Positions 8,486 to 17,779 of a DNA stretch of 64,000 nt are shown here, in pieces. The DNA is taken from assembly GCA_036008465.1 (NCBI GenBank), contig DASYNP010000190.1, positions 1 through 64,000 on the forward strand, given 5' to 3'. A program made the position numbers and the translations under genes. Each line of letters starts with the position of its first letter. Position 1 is the first letter of the stretch. The notes beneath the pieces are model-generated. The model saw only the letters and a program-made list of their open reading frames with translations. It did not search any database and was not told the DNA's origin. The DNA is from DASPSM01 sp036008465 (GTDB taxonomy: Bacteria > Planctomycetota > Planctomycetia > Planctomycetales > Planctomycetaceae).

Positions 8486-8595
8486 CGTGGAATCTGGCAC
8501 TTACTCCAAGGCCCTGCCGGACGGCGCAGCGCTCTGCTCTCCGCACGGATTGGGAGTTTCACCAATATGTCCGTGAAGCAGTCCCACTGTCAACT
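8486..8595. repeat. Upstream duplication, copy B
   Basis: Second copy of the 7040-7148 region, lying before the copy B gene. Similarity stops at about 8595, exactly where the methyltransferase fragment on the plus strand begins, marking a recombination joint. Confidence 0.8.
8564..8593 (-). promoter_or_regulatory. Candidate promoter of metalloprotease-like copy B
   Basis: Minus-strand TTGACA (8588-8593) with CATATT (8564-8569) after 18 bases, or ACATAT after 17. This is a better -10 than in copy A. It would leave a ~120-base leader before ATG 8441. Confidence 0.35.
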
Positions 8596-8857
8596 GAAGG
8601 CCACGCAGTACCACGTCCCCGACGACGTAACAGTGATTTACTTCTTCAATCCATTTCGCGGCGACGTGATGACCGCCGTTTTCGCAAAGCTCGATGAATC
8701 GCTGACACATCACCCGCGAGAGATGCGCATCCTGTTCAATTTTCCATTCGAGATTGAGAAACTCAGTGCTCGCTTGCCGTGGCTCTCCAAGTGCGGTGAT
8801 GTCAAAGATCCCTGGTCAGTCGAGCGGTGGATCGAGGTCTACAGCTCGTCCGGATGA
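8596..8857 (+). pseudogene. C-terminal fragment of a SAM-dependent methyltransferase
   Basis: The plus-strand frame ending at 8857 reads VPDDVTVIYFFNPFRGDVM, then a helix, HHPREMRILFNFP and a C-terminal helix. The xxxYNPF-like strand followed by a helix and a (V/I)xxxYxxP-like strand is the end of class I methyltransferases, after the substrate-binding loop. The N-terminal SAM-binding half (GxGxG) is missing and is replaced by the duplicated PEP-CTERM leader, so there is no start or SAM site. Almost certainly inactive. Confidence 0.55.
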
Positions 8858-9430
8858 ACTGAACGTCGCCGCGTGACGACGGGTTGAGGATCGCGCTAGC
8901 CCGTCTCGAAAATGCTGAAGCGCAGCTGTCGGCCGAACGGATCGTGCGTCGAGTTGATAACCGAAGCGGGTTCCGCTGGCGGTCGGAAGCGCTCCTCAGC
9001 AGCAGGTTTTTGACCAGCTTAGCGCGGTGCTCGCGGTGGACCAGTCTGCCAGGCGTGCCCGCTTCATTCGCAGGCAGCGGACCTCCATTTCGAGAACGGA
9101 ATGGGAGCCATGCTGCCTCGCCCGATTTGCGTCGCTCCAAACAGGAGCCCACGGGCCCACAGCCATCACACGCTCGCGGAGCCCACCGTCGGCGCGATGG
9201 TTTGTTGATTTATGGCAGCATTCCTCTGCGCGTATTCGCTACATCCCGTCAAGTTTGACACGACCGCCCAAATTCTCGCATACGTGTCCCTTTTGGCCGT
9301 CGAAGTCGACCTAGCTTTGCAATGTGGCTTTCCGGTCGGCTCCGGGGCGAAGGGGCGATCCGGAATTCGCAATCCGCGTGGATCAGACGACGACCGATTG
9401 ATGTCGTCCCGTTGACCGGGGGAGTCGGGA
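8858..9430. other. Non-coding region before the giant surface-protein gene
   Basis: About 570 bases with no credible gene on either strand. It presumably contains the promoter of the giant gene; no consensus promoter could be picked with confidence. Confidence 0.4.
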
Positions 9431-12400
9431 ATGAGGCGTCGCAAAGCACCAGTCGCTAGACGGCGCAGCAAGGCCGCGAGGTTTTCGCACGCTTCGGCGC
9501 TGATCGAAATCCTCGAATCGCGGCAATTGCTGAGCGCGTCCCCCGCGCTGGCTTTGTCAAAGATTTTTGTCCAGCCGACTGTCGTCGTCATGGGCAGCCC
9601 CGGCGCGAATGGCCAAGGCATCAACCCGGCCCTTAGTCCAGCCGTCGCTGGAATCTCGCCGTCCCAAATGCAAACGGCCTATGGGGTCAATCTCATTTCG
9701 TTCGGCTCGGTCGCTGGCAGTGGCGCGGGTCAAACGATTGCCATCATCGACGCTTATAACGATCCGAGTATCATCGCCGACACCAACACCTTCAGCCAGA
9801 CGTTTGCGTTGGCCCAGTTCAACGTCAGCGGCGGGCCCACTCTCCAGGTGCTCAACGAAACGGGCGGAACGACCCTGCCGGCAAACGATAGCGGAGATAA
9901 TTGGGCCCTCGAGGAGTCGCTCGACGTTCAATGGGCGCACGCGATTGCGCCCCAGGCCAATATCACCCTTTTTGAAGCCAGCTCGTCCGGGCCGATTGAC
10001 TTATACACTGCGGCGAAGACCGCGGCTGCTACCGCAGGAGTGTCGGTTGTCTCGATGAGTTGGGGCGGTGCGGAGTTCTCTTACGAGTCAGTCTATGACT
10101 CGTATTTCACGACGCCGTCGGGACATTCTGGCGTGACGTTCTTGGCCAGTACCGGCGATTCCGGAGCGCCGGCGGAATACCCGGCCTTCTCGCCGAACGT
10201 CGTCGCTGTCGGCGGCACCACGCTCACGCTCAATGGCAACAATACTTACGCGTCAGAAAGCGCCTGGGCACGCGGCGGCGGCGGTATCAGCCAATACGAG
10301 TCTCAGCCCTCTTACCAGAACGGGAAGGTCAACGGGACCAGCTCGAGCTTTCGCACCGCGCCCGACGTCTCCATGGATGCGAGCAGCTCCGTGGCTGTCC
10401 TGGACTCTTACAACAGCGGTTGGACAACTGCTGCGGGGACAAGTCTGTCGTGCCCGATGTGGGCGGGGTTGATCGCGATCGCCGACCAGGGACTGGCCAT
10501 AAACGGAGTCGGCTCGCTCGATGGAGCAAGCCAGACCCTTCCGACGCTTTACAACCTGCCGAGTTCGGACTTCCACGACATCACCACAGGCAACAACGGC
10601 TTCGCGGCGACGACGGGCTACGATCTGGCCTCGGGAATCGGCACGCCTGTCGCCAACCTTCTCGTGCCCGACATCGTGTCGAAGTACTCGGGTGCCAGTC
10701 AGGCTCCCTCGATCACGAGCGCGAACCAGGCGGCGTTTACTGCGGGCACTGCTGGAATTTTCACCGTGACCGCGACAGGATCACCGTCGCCGACCTACGG
10801 CGAATCCGGCAGTTTGCCGGCCGGCCTGACTTTCAATTCGGCGACGGGCGTTCTGAGTGGCACACCCGCGGCCGGCACGGGCGGGACCTACAACCTCACT
10901 TTCACCGCGAGCAACGGCGTCGGATCGCAGGCGACGCAGAACTTCACGCTCACCATCGCGCAGGCTCCGACGATCACCAGCGCGAATTCGGCCGCGTTTA
11001 CGGTCGGAGGCGCGGGCAGCTTTAGCCTGACTGCCACGGGATTTCCCGCCCCCACGTTTGGCGAAACGGGGAGCTTGCCCACCGGCTTGACATTTAATCC
11101 CTCGACGGGCGTGCTGAGCGGCACACCGTCGGCCGGTGCCGGCGGCACATACGTGGTGACTTTCACTGCTGCCAACGGAGTCGGACAGCAGGCGAGCCAG
11201 AGCTTTACAATCACGATCAAGCAAGCTCCGGTGATCACCAGCAGCAATTCGGCGACCTTTACGGTCGGAACCGCCGGCAGCTTTAGCCTGACCGTCACCG
11301 GATTTCCCGCCCCCACGTTCGGCGAAACGGGGAGCTTGCCCGCGGGGTTGACGTTCAATTCTTCGACCGGCGTGCTCAGCGGCACGCCGTCGGCCGGTGC
11401 GGGCGGCAGCTGCTCGATAACTTTCACCGCTTCCAACGGCGTCGGACAGCAGGCGAGCCAGAGCTTCACGATCACGATCGAGCAAGCTCCGACGATCACC
11501 AGCGCGAATTCGGCGACGTTTACTGTCGGCACTGCCGGCAGCTTCTCCCTGACCGCCATCGGATTCCCCGCGCCCACGTTCGGCGAAACGGGGAGCTTGC
11601 CCGCGGGCCTGACATTCAATTCTTCGACCGGCGTGCTGAGCGGCACACCGTCGACCGGTGCGGGCGGCAGCTACTCAGTGACTTTCACGGCTTCCAACGG
11701 AGTCGGTCAGCAAGCCAGCCAGAACTTTACGATCACGATCGACCAGGCCGCAGCGATCACGAGCGCGAATGGCACCGCGTTTTCGGTTGGAAGTGCGGGC
11801 AGCTTTAGTGTGACGGCGACCGGATTCCCCGGCGCGACGTTTGGCGAATCGGGAGCACTGCCCGCGGGCGTCAGCTTTACGGCGGCGACCGGCACGCTGA
11901 GCGGTACGCCCACGGGCGGAACCCCGGGGACTTATCACCTTACGCTGACCGCGTCCAACGGAGTCGGCCAACAGTCCAGCCAGAGTTTCACACTCGTCGT
12001 CGTGCCCGCCCAAGCCAGCAAGCTCGTATTTCTCTCGACGCCTTCGACAGCGGCCGCCGGCCAGACGTTGAGTCCCCCGGTGAGCGTCGCGGTGGAAGAT
12101 CAGTTCGGCGACGTCGTGACGAGCGACAGTTCGACCGTCACGCTCACGCTCAATAGCGGGCTCTTCTCAACCGGCGGCACGACAGCGACTGCGCAGGCTG
12201 TCAACGGTGTGGCGACCTTCAACAATTTGATCATCACTACTGCGGGCAGTCACACGCTCGCGGCCAGCGACGGATCGCTATCGGGCTCAACCTCGGGCGC
12301 GATCGCCGTCTCGCCGGGAGCTGCGACCCAGCTGTCAATCAGCCAGGCGCCGACGGCTGGCACGGCGGGCCAGGCACTTGGAACCGCCCTCACCATTGCG

Positions 12401-15400
12401 GTCGAAGACGCGTTCGGGAACGTCGTCACGTCGAACACGTCCACGGTCTCCGTCGGCGTGGCGAGCGGTCCTGGCGGATTCGCGAGTGGCAGCACGACGT
12501 CCGTCGCTGCAACGAATGGCATGGCTACCTTCACGAACCTGATCTTCGACGCGGCGGGCAGCTACACCTTGAGCCTAAGCGACGGTTCGCTCACGGGTGC
12601 GACCTCGGGCGGCTTCACCGTGAGCCCGGGTGCTGCCAGCAAGGTGGTGATCACTCAGTCGCCCACGACTGGCACGGCTGGGCAGGCCTTGGCGACCGCT
12701 CTCAACGTTTCGGTCCAAGACGCATTCGGCAACGTCGTGACATCGAACACGTCCACTATTTCCGTGAGCGTGGCGAGTGGCCCCGGCGGGTTCGCGAGCG
12801 GCAGCACGACGTCCGCGGCCGCGGTCAACGGATTAGCAACGTTAAGCAATTTGATCTTCGATACGGCGGGCAGCTACACGCTGGTCGTCAGCGATGGTTC
12901 GCTGGCGGGCGCGGCCTCGGGCAGCTTCACCATCAATCCGGGCGCGGCCAGCAAGCTAGCGATCACCCAAGTGCCGGCGAGCGGCACGGCCGGCCAAGCG
13001 CTGGGCACCGCTCTGAAAATCGCAGTGCAGGATGCGTTCGGCAATACCGTCACGTCAAACGGCTCAACACTGGTGGTCAGCGTGGCCAGCGGTCCTGGCG
13101 GATTCGCAAGCGGCAGCACGACCTCTGTGGCCGCTGCGAGCGGCGTCGCGACCTTCAGCAATTTGATCTTCGATAAGGCGGGCAGCTACACGCTCGGCGT
13201 TAGCGATGGTTCGCTCACCGGTGCCACTTCCGGCAGCTTCATGGTCAGCCCGGCGGCCGCTAGCGTTTTGTCCTTCACGCAGACTCCCACAATCGGGACT
13301 GCCAACGTGGCTTTGAGCCCGTCTCTGCAAGTGGCCGTGAAGGATCAGTTCGGCAACGTCGTGACGAGCAATACGTCGACGATCACGGTCGCCGTCGCGA
13401 GTGGACCTGCCGGATTCGCCGGCGGAAGCACGACGTCGGTCGCTGCCGTGAACGGCATCGCCACTTTCAGCAATCTGATCCTGAGTGTTACCGCAACTTA
13501 CACCCTCAAAGTTAGCGATGGTTCCCTGACTGGGGCCACGTCTGGCAACATCGTCGTGAGCGCCTCTTCGGCGAGCAAACTGAAGATCACGCAGGCGCCA
13601 ACGACGGGAACCGCCGGGCAGGATTTGAGTCCGGTCCTCAACGTTTCGATCGAGGATTCGTCCGGCAACGTCGTGACGTCGAATACCTCAACTGCGACGG
13701 TTGCTGTCGCCAGCGGACCCGGCTCGTTCGCGAGCGGAAGCACGACGTCCGTGGCCGCAGTCAACGGCGTGGCAAATTTCAGCAACTTGTTCTTTGATAC
13801 AGCTGGAAGTTACACGCTCTCGATCAGCGACGGTTCGCTGACTGGCGCGACCACCGCCACGATCACGATCAGCCCTGGCGCCGCCAGCACGCTTGTGATC
13901 ACGCAGACGCCCGCGACCAGCACAGCCGGCCAGACGCTGGCGACGCCGCTCAAGGTCGCGGTGGAGGACGCCTTCGGTAACGTCGTAAGCTCAAACACCT
14001 CGACGATCGCCGCGGCTGTCGCGTCGGGACCGGGATATGCTGCCAGCGGCAGCGTGACTTCCGTCGCTGCGGTGAGTGGGGTAGGTACCTTCAGTAACCT
14101 GACCTTTGATACGGCGGGTACCTACACGCTCCGCGTCAGCGACGGCTCGCTGACCGGAGGCACTTCGGGCACCTTCACGGTCAGCCCGGCGGCGGCCAGC
14201 AAGCTGGTGATTTCGCAGACCCCCGCCAGCGGGAGCGCGGGTCAGGCGTTGTCACCGGCGCTGACGGTGGTGGTCGAAGACGTCTATGGCAACACCGTCA
14301 CGTCCAACTCGTCATCGATCGCCGTGAGCGTGGCGAGCGGCCCCGGCGGATTCGCGACCGGCAGCACCACGTCCGTGGCTGCTTCCGGCGGCGTCGCCTC
14401 ATTCAGCAACTTGATCTTCGACACGCCTGGCAGCTACACGCTGCGCGTCAGTGATGGCTCGCTGACGGGTGCCACGTCGAGCAGCTTCACTATCGCGCCC
14501 GGCGCAGCGAGCAAACTGGTGATCACGCAGTCGCCGACGAGCGGCACGGCCGGCCAGGCCTTGGGAACCGCGCTCAAGGTCTCGGTGCAGGACGCGTTTG
14601 GGAACATCGTCACGTCGAACACGTCGACCATTTCGCTGAGCGTGACGACCGGCCCCGGTGGTTTTGCGACCGGCAGCACGACGTCCGTCGCTGCCTCGGC
14701 TGGCATCGCCAGTTTCAGTAACCTGACTTTTGACACAGCGGGCACCTACACTTTAAGCGTCAATGATGGTGGTCTCACGGGTGCGACGTCGGGCAGCTTC
14801 ACGGTGAGTCCCGCTGCGGCCAGCAAACTAGCGATCACCCAGACCCCGGCGACCGGTACAGCCGGCCTGGCGTTGGGCACCTTCGTCGTCGCAGTCGAAG
14901 ACGCGTTTGGAAACGTCATCACCTCGAACACCTCGACGCTCACTGCAAGTGTGGCGAGCGGACCGGCTGGGTTCGCCAGCGGCAGCACTACATCAGTGGC
15001 CGCAGCCGGCGGAATTGCCAGTATCGGCAATTTGGTCATCAATACGGCCGGCAGGTACACGCTGAGTGTTAGCGACGGCTCGTTGAGCGGGGCAACGTCC
15101 GGAAGCTTCGGCGTGACTCCTGCCACAGCCAGCAAGCTCGCAATCACGCAAGCGCCCGCGACCGGAATATCCGGCCAAGCGCTGGGAACGGCCCTCACAG
15201 TCGCGGTCGAAGACGCGTTCGGCAACGTCGTGACCTCGAACACTTCGACGCTCGCAGTCAGTGTCGCGAGCGGCCCGGGCAGTTTCGCCCTCGGCAGCAC
15301 GACCGACGTTGCCGCTGCGAACGGGGTGGCGAGCTTCAGTAATTTGATCTTCGATAGGGCCGGCACTTACACGCTGGGCGTTGTTGATGGTGCGCTGACC

Positions 15401-17608
15401 GGGGCGACATCCGGCGGCTTCACCGTCAGTCCGGCGGCGGCCAGCAGCCTGACGATCATGCGGACTCCGAGTTCTGGAACGGCCGGTCAGGCGTTGACCC
15501 CGTCGCTCGAAGTGGCTGTGACGGATCAATTCGGGAACGTCATCACGAACGATAGTTCCACGATCAGCGTCGCTGTGGCAAGCGGGCCCGCCGGATTTGC
15601 GAGTGGCAGCACCAGCTCTGCGGCGGTCGTCAGTGGTGTGGCCAGCTTCAGCAATCTGATGCTCAACTCGAGCGGAACGTACACGCTGAGCTTGAGCGAC
15701 GGTTCATTGAGCGGCGCGACGTCGGGCGGCATCACGATCGGTGCGTCAGTTGCCACTCAGCTGTCCATTACCCAGGAGCCCACGGCGGGCACGGCCGGTC
15801 AGGCGTTGGGTACGGCCCTTCTGGTCGCGGTGCAAAACTCGTCCGGAAACACGGTGACATCGGATTCGTCGACGGTCACCGTCAGCGTAACCAGCGGCCC
15901 CGGGGGCTTCGCCAGTGGCAGCACGACTTCTGTTGCCGCAGTGAATGGCGTGGCGACCTTCAGCAATCTGCTCTTCAACACAGCGGGCACTTACACGCTG
16001 AGTGTGGGCGACGGTTCGCTCACGGGTGCGACGACGGCCACAATAACGGTCAGCCCAGGCGCGGCGAGCCAGCTGGTGATCACGCAGTCGCCGACGGCGG
16101 CCGTGGCCGGCCAGACGTTGAGCCCCGGATTGGCCGTCGCCGTTGAAGACGCGTTCGGCAATTTGGTCGCGAGCAATAGCTCGACAGTCACGGCATACGT
16201 CTCGGGCGGACCGGCGAACTTCGTCGGCAGCAGCGTCACCTCAGTGGCCGTGGTCAACGGCGTCGCGACGTTCAATTCGCTCTTTCTCGGTGCAGTAGGA
16301 AGCTACACGCTCGGCGTCAGCGATGGAACGTTGACGAGGGCCAACACGGGCAGCTTCACGGTCACCCCGGGCGCGGCCAGTCAGCTCTTCGTTTCTGACG
16401 CGCCCGTATCCGGGACGGCCGGCCAAGCTCTGGATCCTGGCGTGGCAGTGGTGGTCGAGGATGCGTGCGGGAACCTCGTCACATCCAACGCTTCAATTAC
16501 GCTGGCGGTCAACAATGGGCCGGCTGGCTTTGCAAGCGGCAGCACGCTCACCGCCGCCGCCGTCAACGGCGTCGTCACATTCGGCAACTTGATCCTGAAT
16601 GCGCCGGGGAGCTATACGCTGATCGCCAGCGCTCCTTCGCTCACGAGCGGCACGTCGTCGACTATCACCATCAATTCCGGCACCGAAAACAAGCTCGTCG
16701 TTTCACGTGCCCCGGCGACTGGGACAGCTGGTCAAGCATTGGGTCCGGCTGTCACGGTTACAATTGAGAACGCGTCCGGCCAGACAGTTGCGTCCAACGC
16801 CTCAATCACTTTGGCTGTCGCTAGCGGGCCGGCTGGTTTTATCGCTGGCAGCACGCTTACTGCCACGGCCGTCAATGGTGTCGCCACATTCAGCAATTTG
16901 ATACTCGGCGCCGTGGGGAGCTACACGTTGATCGCGAGTGGCGCCTCAGTCACGAGCGGCGTTTCAACACCCATTACGATCAACGCCGGCGCGGCGAGTC
17001 AGTTGTTCGTCTCGGACGCCCCGGTCATGACTACGGCTGGCCAGGTCTTCGACCCCGGCGTCACGGTTGTCGTCGAGGACGCGTACGGCAACTCGGTGAC
17101 CTCCAACGCTTCGCCGATCACGCTGTCCGTGAGCAGCGGCCCCGGTGGATTCGCGAGCGGGAGCACGCTGACCGCCACAGCCGTCAATGGTGTGGCCAAA
17201 TTCAGCAACCTGATGCTCAATACGGCCGGCAGCTACATCATTGCGGCGAAGAGCGGTTCATTGACGGTCGGCAAATCGTCTCCCATTGGTGTGAGTGCCG
17301 CGGCGGCAGCCAAGCTGGCGATTACCCAGACGCCAAGCTCCGGGACGCACGGGCAGGCATTGAGTGCGATGCAAGTGGCCGTGGAAGATCAGTACGGCAA
17401 CATCGTCACGTCAAACACGTCAACGATGAGCGTGACTGTGAGTTCAGGGCCGGCCGGATTTGCGAGCGGCAGCACGACGACGGTCGCCGCCGTCAAAGGC
17501 GTGGCGACGTTCAGCAAGCTGATTCTCGGCACGAAGGGCAGCTACACGCTCAAGGTCAGCGACGGATCGCTGACGTCGGCCACGACGCAGAGCTTCACGG
17601 TTTCGTGA
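9431..17608 (+). CDS. Giant exported protein: S53 (sedolisin-type) peptidase domain plus Ig-like repeats
   Basis: 2725 residues from ATG 9431, preceded by GGGGGAG. The N-terminus is basic, then LEILESRQLLSA-like (residues 24-36), the LExRxLLS motif of planctomycete giant exported proteins. Residues ~75-415 form an S53 domain with all key positions: Glu161 and Asp165 (EESLD), oxyanion Asp243 (TGDSGA), Ser338 (GTSLSCP), and a calcium site near DIT383-385 and D398. The ~190-residue prodomain normal for S53 is absent. Residues ~424-857 are five putative-Ig (He_PIG) repeats with LPAGLTFN and GVLSGTP. Residues ~862-2725 are 18 repeats of ~104 aa with TAGQAL, VEDAFGNVVTSN, FASGSTT and SYTLxVSDGSLTGA. 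It ends after the last repeat with no PEP-CTERM or other anchor. A surface fibre or adhesin carrying a peptidase is inferred. Confidence 0.9.
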   Translation: MRRRKAPVARRRSKAARFSHASALIEILESRQLLSASPALALSKIFVQPTVVVMGSPGANGQGINPALSPAVAGISPSQMQTAYGVNLISFGSVAGSGAGQTIAIIDAYNDPSIIADTNTFSQTFALAQFNVSGGPTLQVLNETGGTTLPANDSGDNWALEESLDVQWAHAIAPQANITLFEASSSGPIDLYTAAKTAAATAGVSVVSMSWGGAEFSYESVYDSYFTTPSGHSGVTFLASTGDSGAPAEYPAFSPNVVAVGGTTLTLNGNNTYASESAWARGGGGISQYESQPSYQNGKVNGTSSSFRTAPDVSMDASSSVAVLDSYNSGWTTAAGTSLSCPMWAGLIAIADQGLAINGVGSLDGASQTLPTLYNLPSSDFHDITTGNNGFAATTGYDLASGIGTPVANLLVPDIVSKYSGASQAPSITSANQAAFTAGTAGIFTVTATGSPSPTYGESGSLPAGLTFNSATGVLSGTPAAGTGGTYNLTFTASNGVGSQATQNFTLTIAQAPTITSANSAAFTVGGAGSFSLTATGFPAPTFGETGSLPTGLTFNPSTGVLSGTPSAGAGGTYVVTFTAANGVGQQASQSFTITIKQAPVITSSNSATFTVGTAGSFSLTVTGFPAPTFGETGSLPAGLTFNSSTGVLSGTPSAGAGGSCSITFTASNGVGQQASQSFTITIEQAPTITSANSATFTVGTAGSFSLTAIGFPAPTFGETGSLPAGLTFNSSTGVLSGTPSTGAGGSYSVTFTASNGVGQQASQNFTITIDQAAAITSANGTAFSVGSAGSFSVTATGFPGATFGESGALPAGVSFTAATGTLSGTPTGGTPGTYHLTLTASNGVGQQSSQSFTLVVVPAQASKLVFLSTPSTAAAGQTLSPPVSVAVEDQFGDVVTSDSSTVTLTLNSGLFSTGGTTATAQAVNGVATFNNLIITTAGSHTLAASDGSLSGSTSGAIAVSPGAATQLSISQAPTAGTAGQALGTALTIAVEDAFGNVVTSNTSTVSVGVASGPGGFASGSTTSVAATNGMATFTNLIFDAAGSYTLSLSDGSLTGATSGGFTVSPGAASKVVITQSPTTGTAGQALATALNVSVQDAFGNVVTSNTSTISVSVASGPGGFASGSTTSAAAVNGLATLSNLIFDTAGSYTLVVSDGSLAGAASGSFTINPGAASKLAITQVPASGTAGQALGTALKIAVQDAFGNTVTSNGSTLVVSVASGPGGFASGSTTSVAAASGVATFSNLIFDKAGSYTLGVSDGSLTGATSGSFMVSPAAASVLSFTQTPTIGTANVALSPSLQVAVKDQFGNVVTSNTSTITVAVASGPAGFAGGSTTSVAAVNGIATFSNLILSVTATYTLKVSDGSLTGATSGNIVVSASSASKLKITQAPTTGTAGQDLSPVLNVSIEDSSGNVVTSNTSTATVAVASGPGSFASGSTTSVAAVNGVANFSNLFFDTAGSYTLSISDGSLTGATTATITISPGAASTLVITQTPATSTAGQTLATPLKVAVEDAFGNVVSSNTSTIAAAVASGPGYAASGSVTSVAAVSGVGTFSNLTFDTAGTYTLRVSDGSLTGGTSGTFTVSPAAASKLVISQTPASGSAGQALSPALTVVVEDVYGNTVTSNSSSIAVSVASGPGGFATGSTTSVAASGGVASFSNLIFDTPGSYTLRVSDGSLTGATSSSFTIAPGAASKLVITQSPTSGTAGQALGTALKVSVQDAFGNIVTSNTSTISLSVTTGPGGFATGSTTSVAASAGIASFSNLTFDTAGTYTLSVNDGGLTGATSGSFTVSPAAASKLAITQTPATGTAGLALGTFVVAVEDAFGNVITSNTSTLTASVASGPAGFASGSTTSVAAAGGIASIGNLVINTAGRYTLSVSDGSLSGATSGSFGVTPATASKLAITQAPATGISGQALGTALTVAVEDAFGNVVTSNTSTLAVSVASGPGSFALGSTTDVAAANGVASFSNLIFDRAGTYTLGVVDGALTGATSGGFTVSPAAASSLTIMRTPSSGTAGQALTPSLEVAVTDQFGNVITNDSSTISVAVASGPAGFASGSTSSAAVVSGVASFSNLMLNSSGTYTLSLSDGSLSGATSGGITIGASVATQLSITQEPTAGTAGQALGTALLVAVQNSSGNTVTSDSSTVTVSVTSGPGGFASGSTTSVAAVNGVATFSNLLFNTAGTYTLSVGDGSLTGATTATITVSPGAASQLVITQSPTAAVAGQTLSPGLAVAVEDAFGNLVASNSSTVTAYVSGGPANFVGSSVTSVAVVNGVATFNSLFLGAVGSYTLGVSDGTLTRANTGSFTVTPGAASQLFVSDAPVSGTAGQALDPGVAVVVEDACGNLVTSNASITLAVNNGPAGFASGSTLTAAAVNGVVTFGNLILNAPGSYTLIASAPSLTSGTSSTITINSGTENKLVVSRAPATGTAGQALGPAVTVTIENASGQTVASNASITLAVASGPAGFIAGSTLTATAVNGVATFSNLILGAVGSYTLIASGASVTSGVSTPITINAGAASQLFVSDAPVMTTAGQVFDPGVTVVVEDAYGNSVTSNASPITLSVSSGPGGFASGSTLTATAVNGVAKFSNLMLNTAGSYIIAAKSGSLTVGKSSPIGVSAAAAAKLAITQTPSSGTHGQALSAMQVAVEDQYGNIVTSNTSTMSVTVSSGPAGFASGSTTTVAAVKGVATFSKLILGTKGSYTLKVSDGSLTSATTQSFTVS
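10700..12001 (+). repeat. Five He_PIG-type repeats (~87 codons each)
   Basis: Each unit runs from QAPxITSAN through FTVGTAGSF, LPAGLTFN, GVLSGTP to TASNGVGQQASQ. Units 2-4 are nearly identical at DNA level over long blocks (for example around 11025-11110, 11275-11360 and 11525-11610), so they expanded recently or are being homogenised. Unit 5 is more diverged. Confidence 0.85.
12014..17605 (+). repeat. Eighteen tandem ~312-bp repeats encoding ~104-aa Ig-like units
   Basis: I count 18 unit starts of the form AS(K/Q)LxITQxP. Most units keep TAGQAL and V(E/Q)DAFGN; units 15-17 (LFVSDAP, KLVVSRAP) form a diverged subgroup, and some units carry SSGN or CGN variants. The pattern is that of bacterial Ig-like stalk domains. 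Confidence 0.85.
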
Positions 17609-17730
17609 ACGTCAGGTGCGAAAAGTGGTCTGCCCTCACTGACCCAACCGCCGCGACTCGAACCAAGCGACCCCATCAAGCCAGGGGCACGCCAAGTTTG
17701 GACGTGCACAAGCCCCCCCCCCAAAAAGAA

Positions 17731-17756
17731 CGGAGCGGCAGTCAACTGCCGCTCCG
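17731..17756 (-). terminator. Intrinsic terminator between convergent genes
   Basis: Perfect 11-bp inverted repeat CGGAGCGGCAG / CTGCCGCTCCG with a 4-base loop. On the minus strand it is followed by TTCTTTTT (17723-17730 on the plus strand is AAAAAGAA), so it fits termination of the PEP-CTERM gene ending at 17780. On the plus strand it lies 120 bases after the giant gene and lacks a T-run. A run of about ten C bases (17713-17722) sits beside it. Confidence 0.75.
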
Positions 17757-17779
17757 AATATCGTGCAAGTCAAAGTGGC

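Noticed and set aside
10781..17220. Many long open frames on the minus strand under the giant gene
   Set aside because: They arise from the repeated GC-rich codons of the plus-strand repeats, repeat with the same period, and have no start signals or recognisable domains.
12014..17605. Regular repeats considered as a CRISPR-like array
   Set aside because: The units are ~312 bp, coding throughout in one frame, with no unique spacers.
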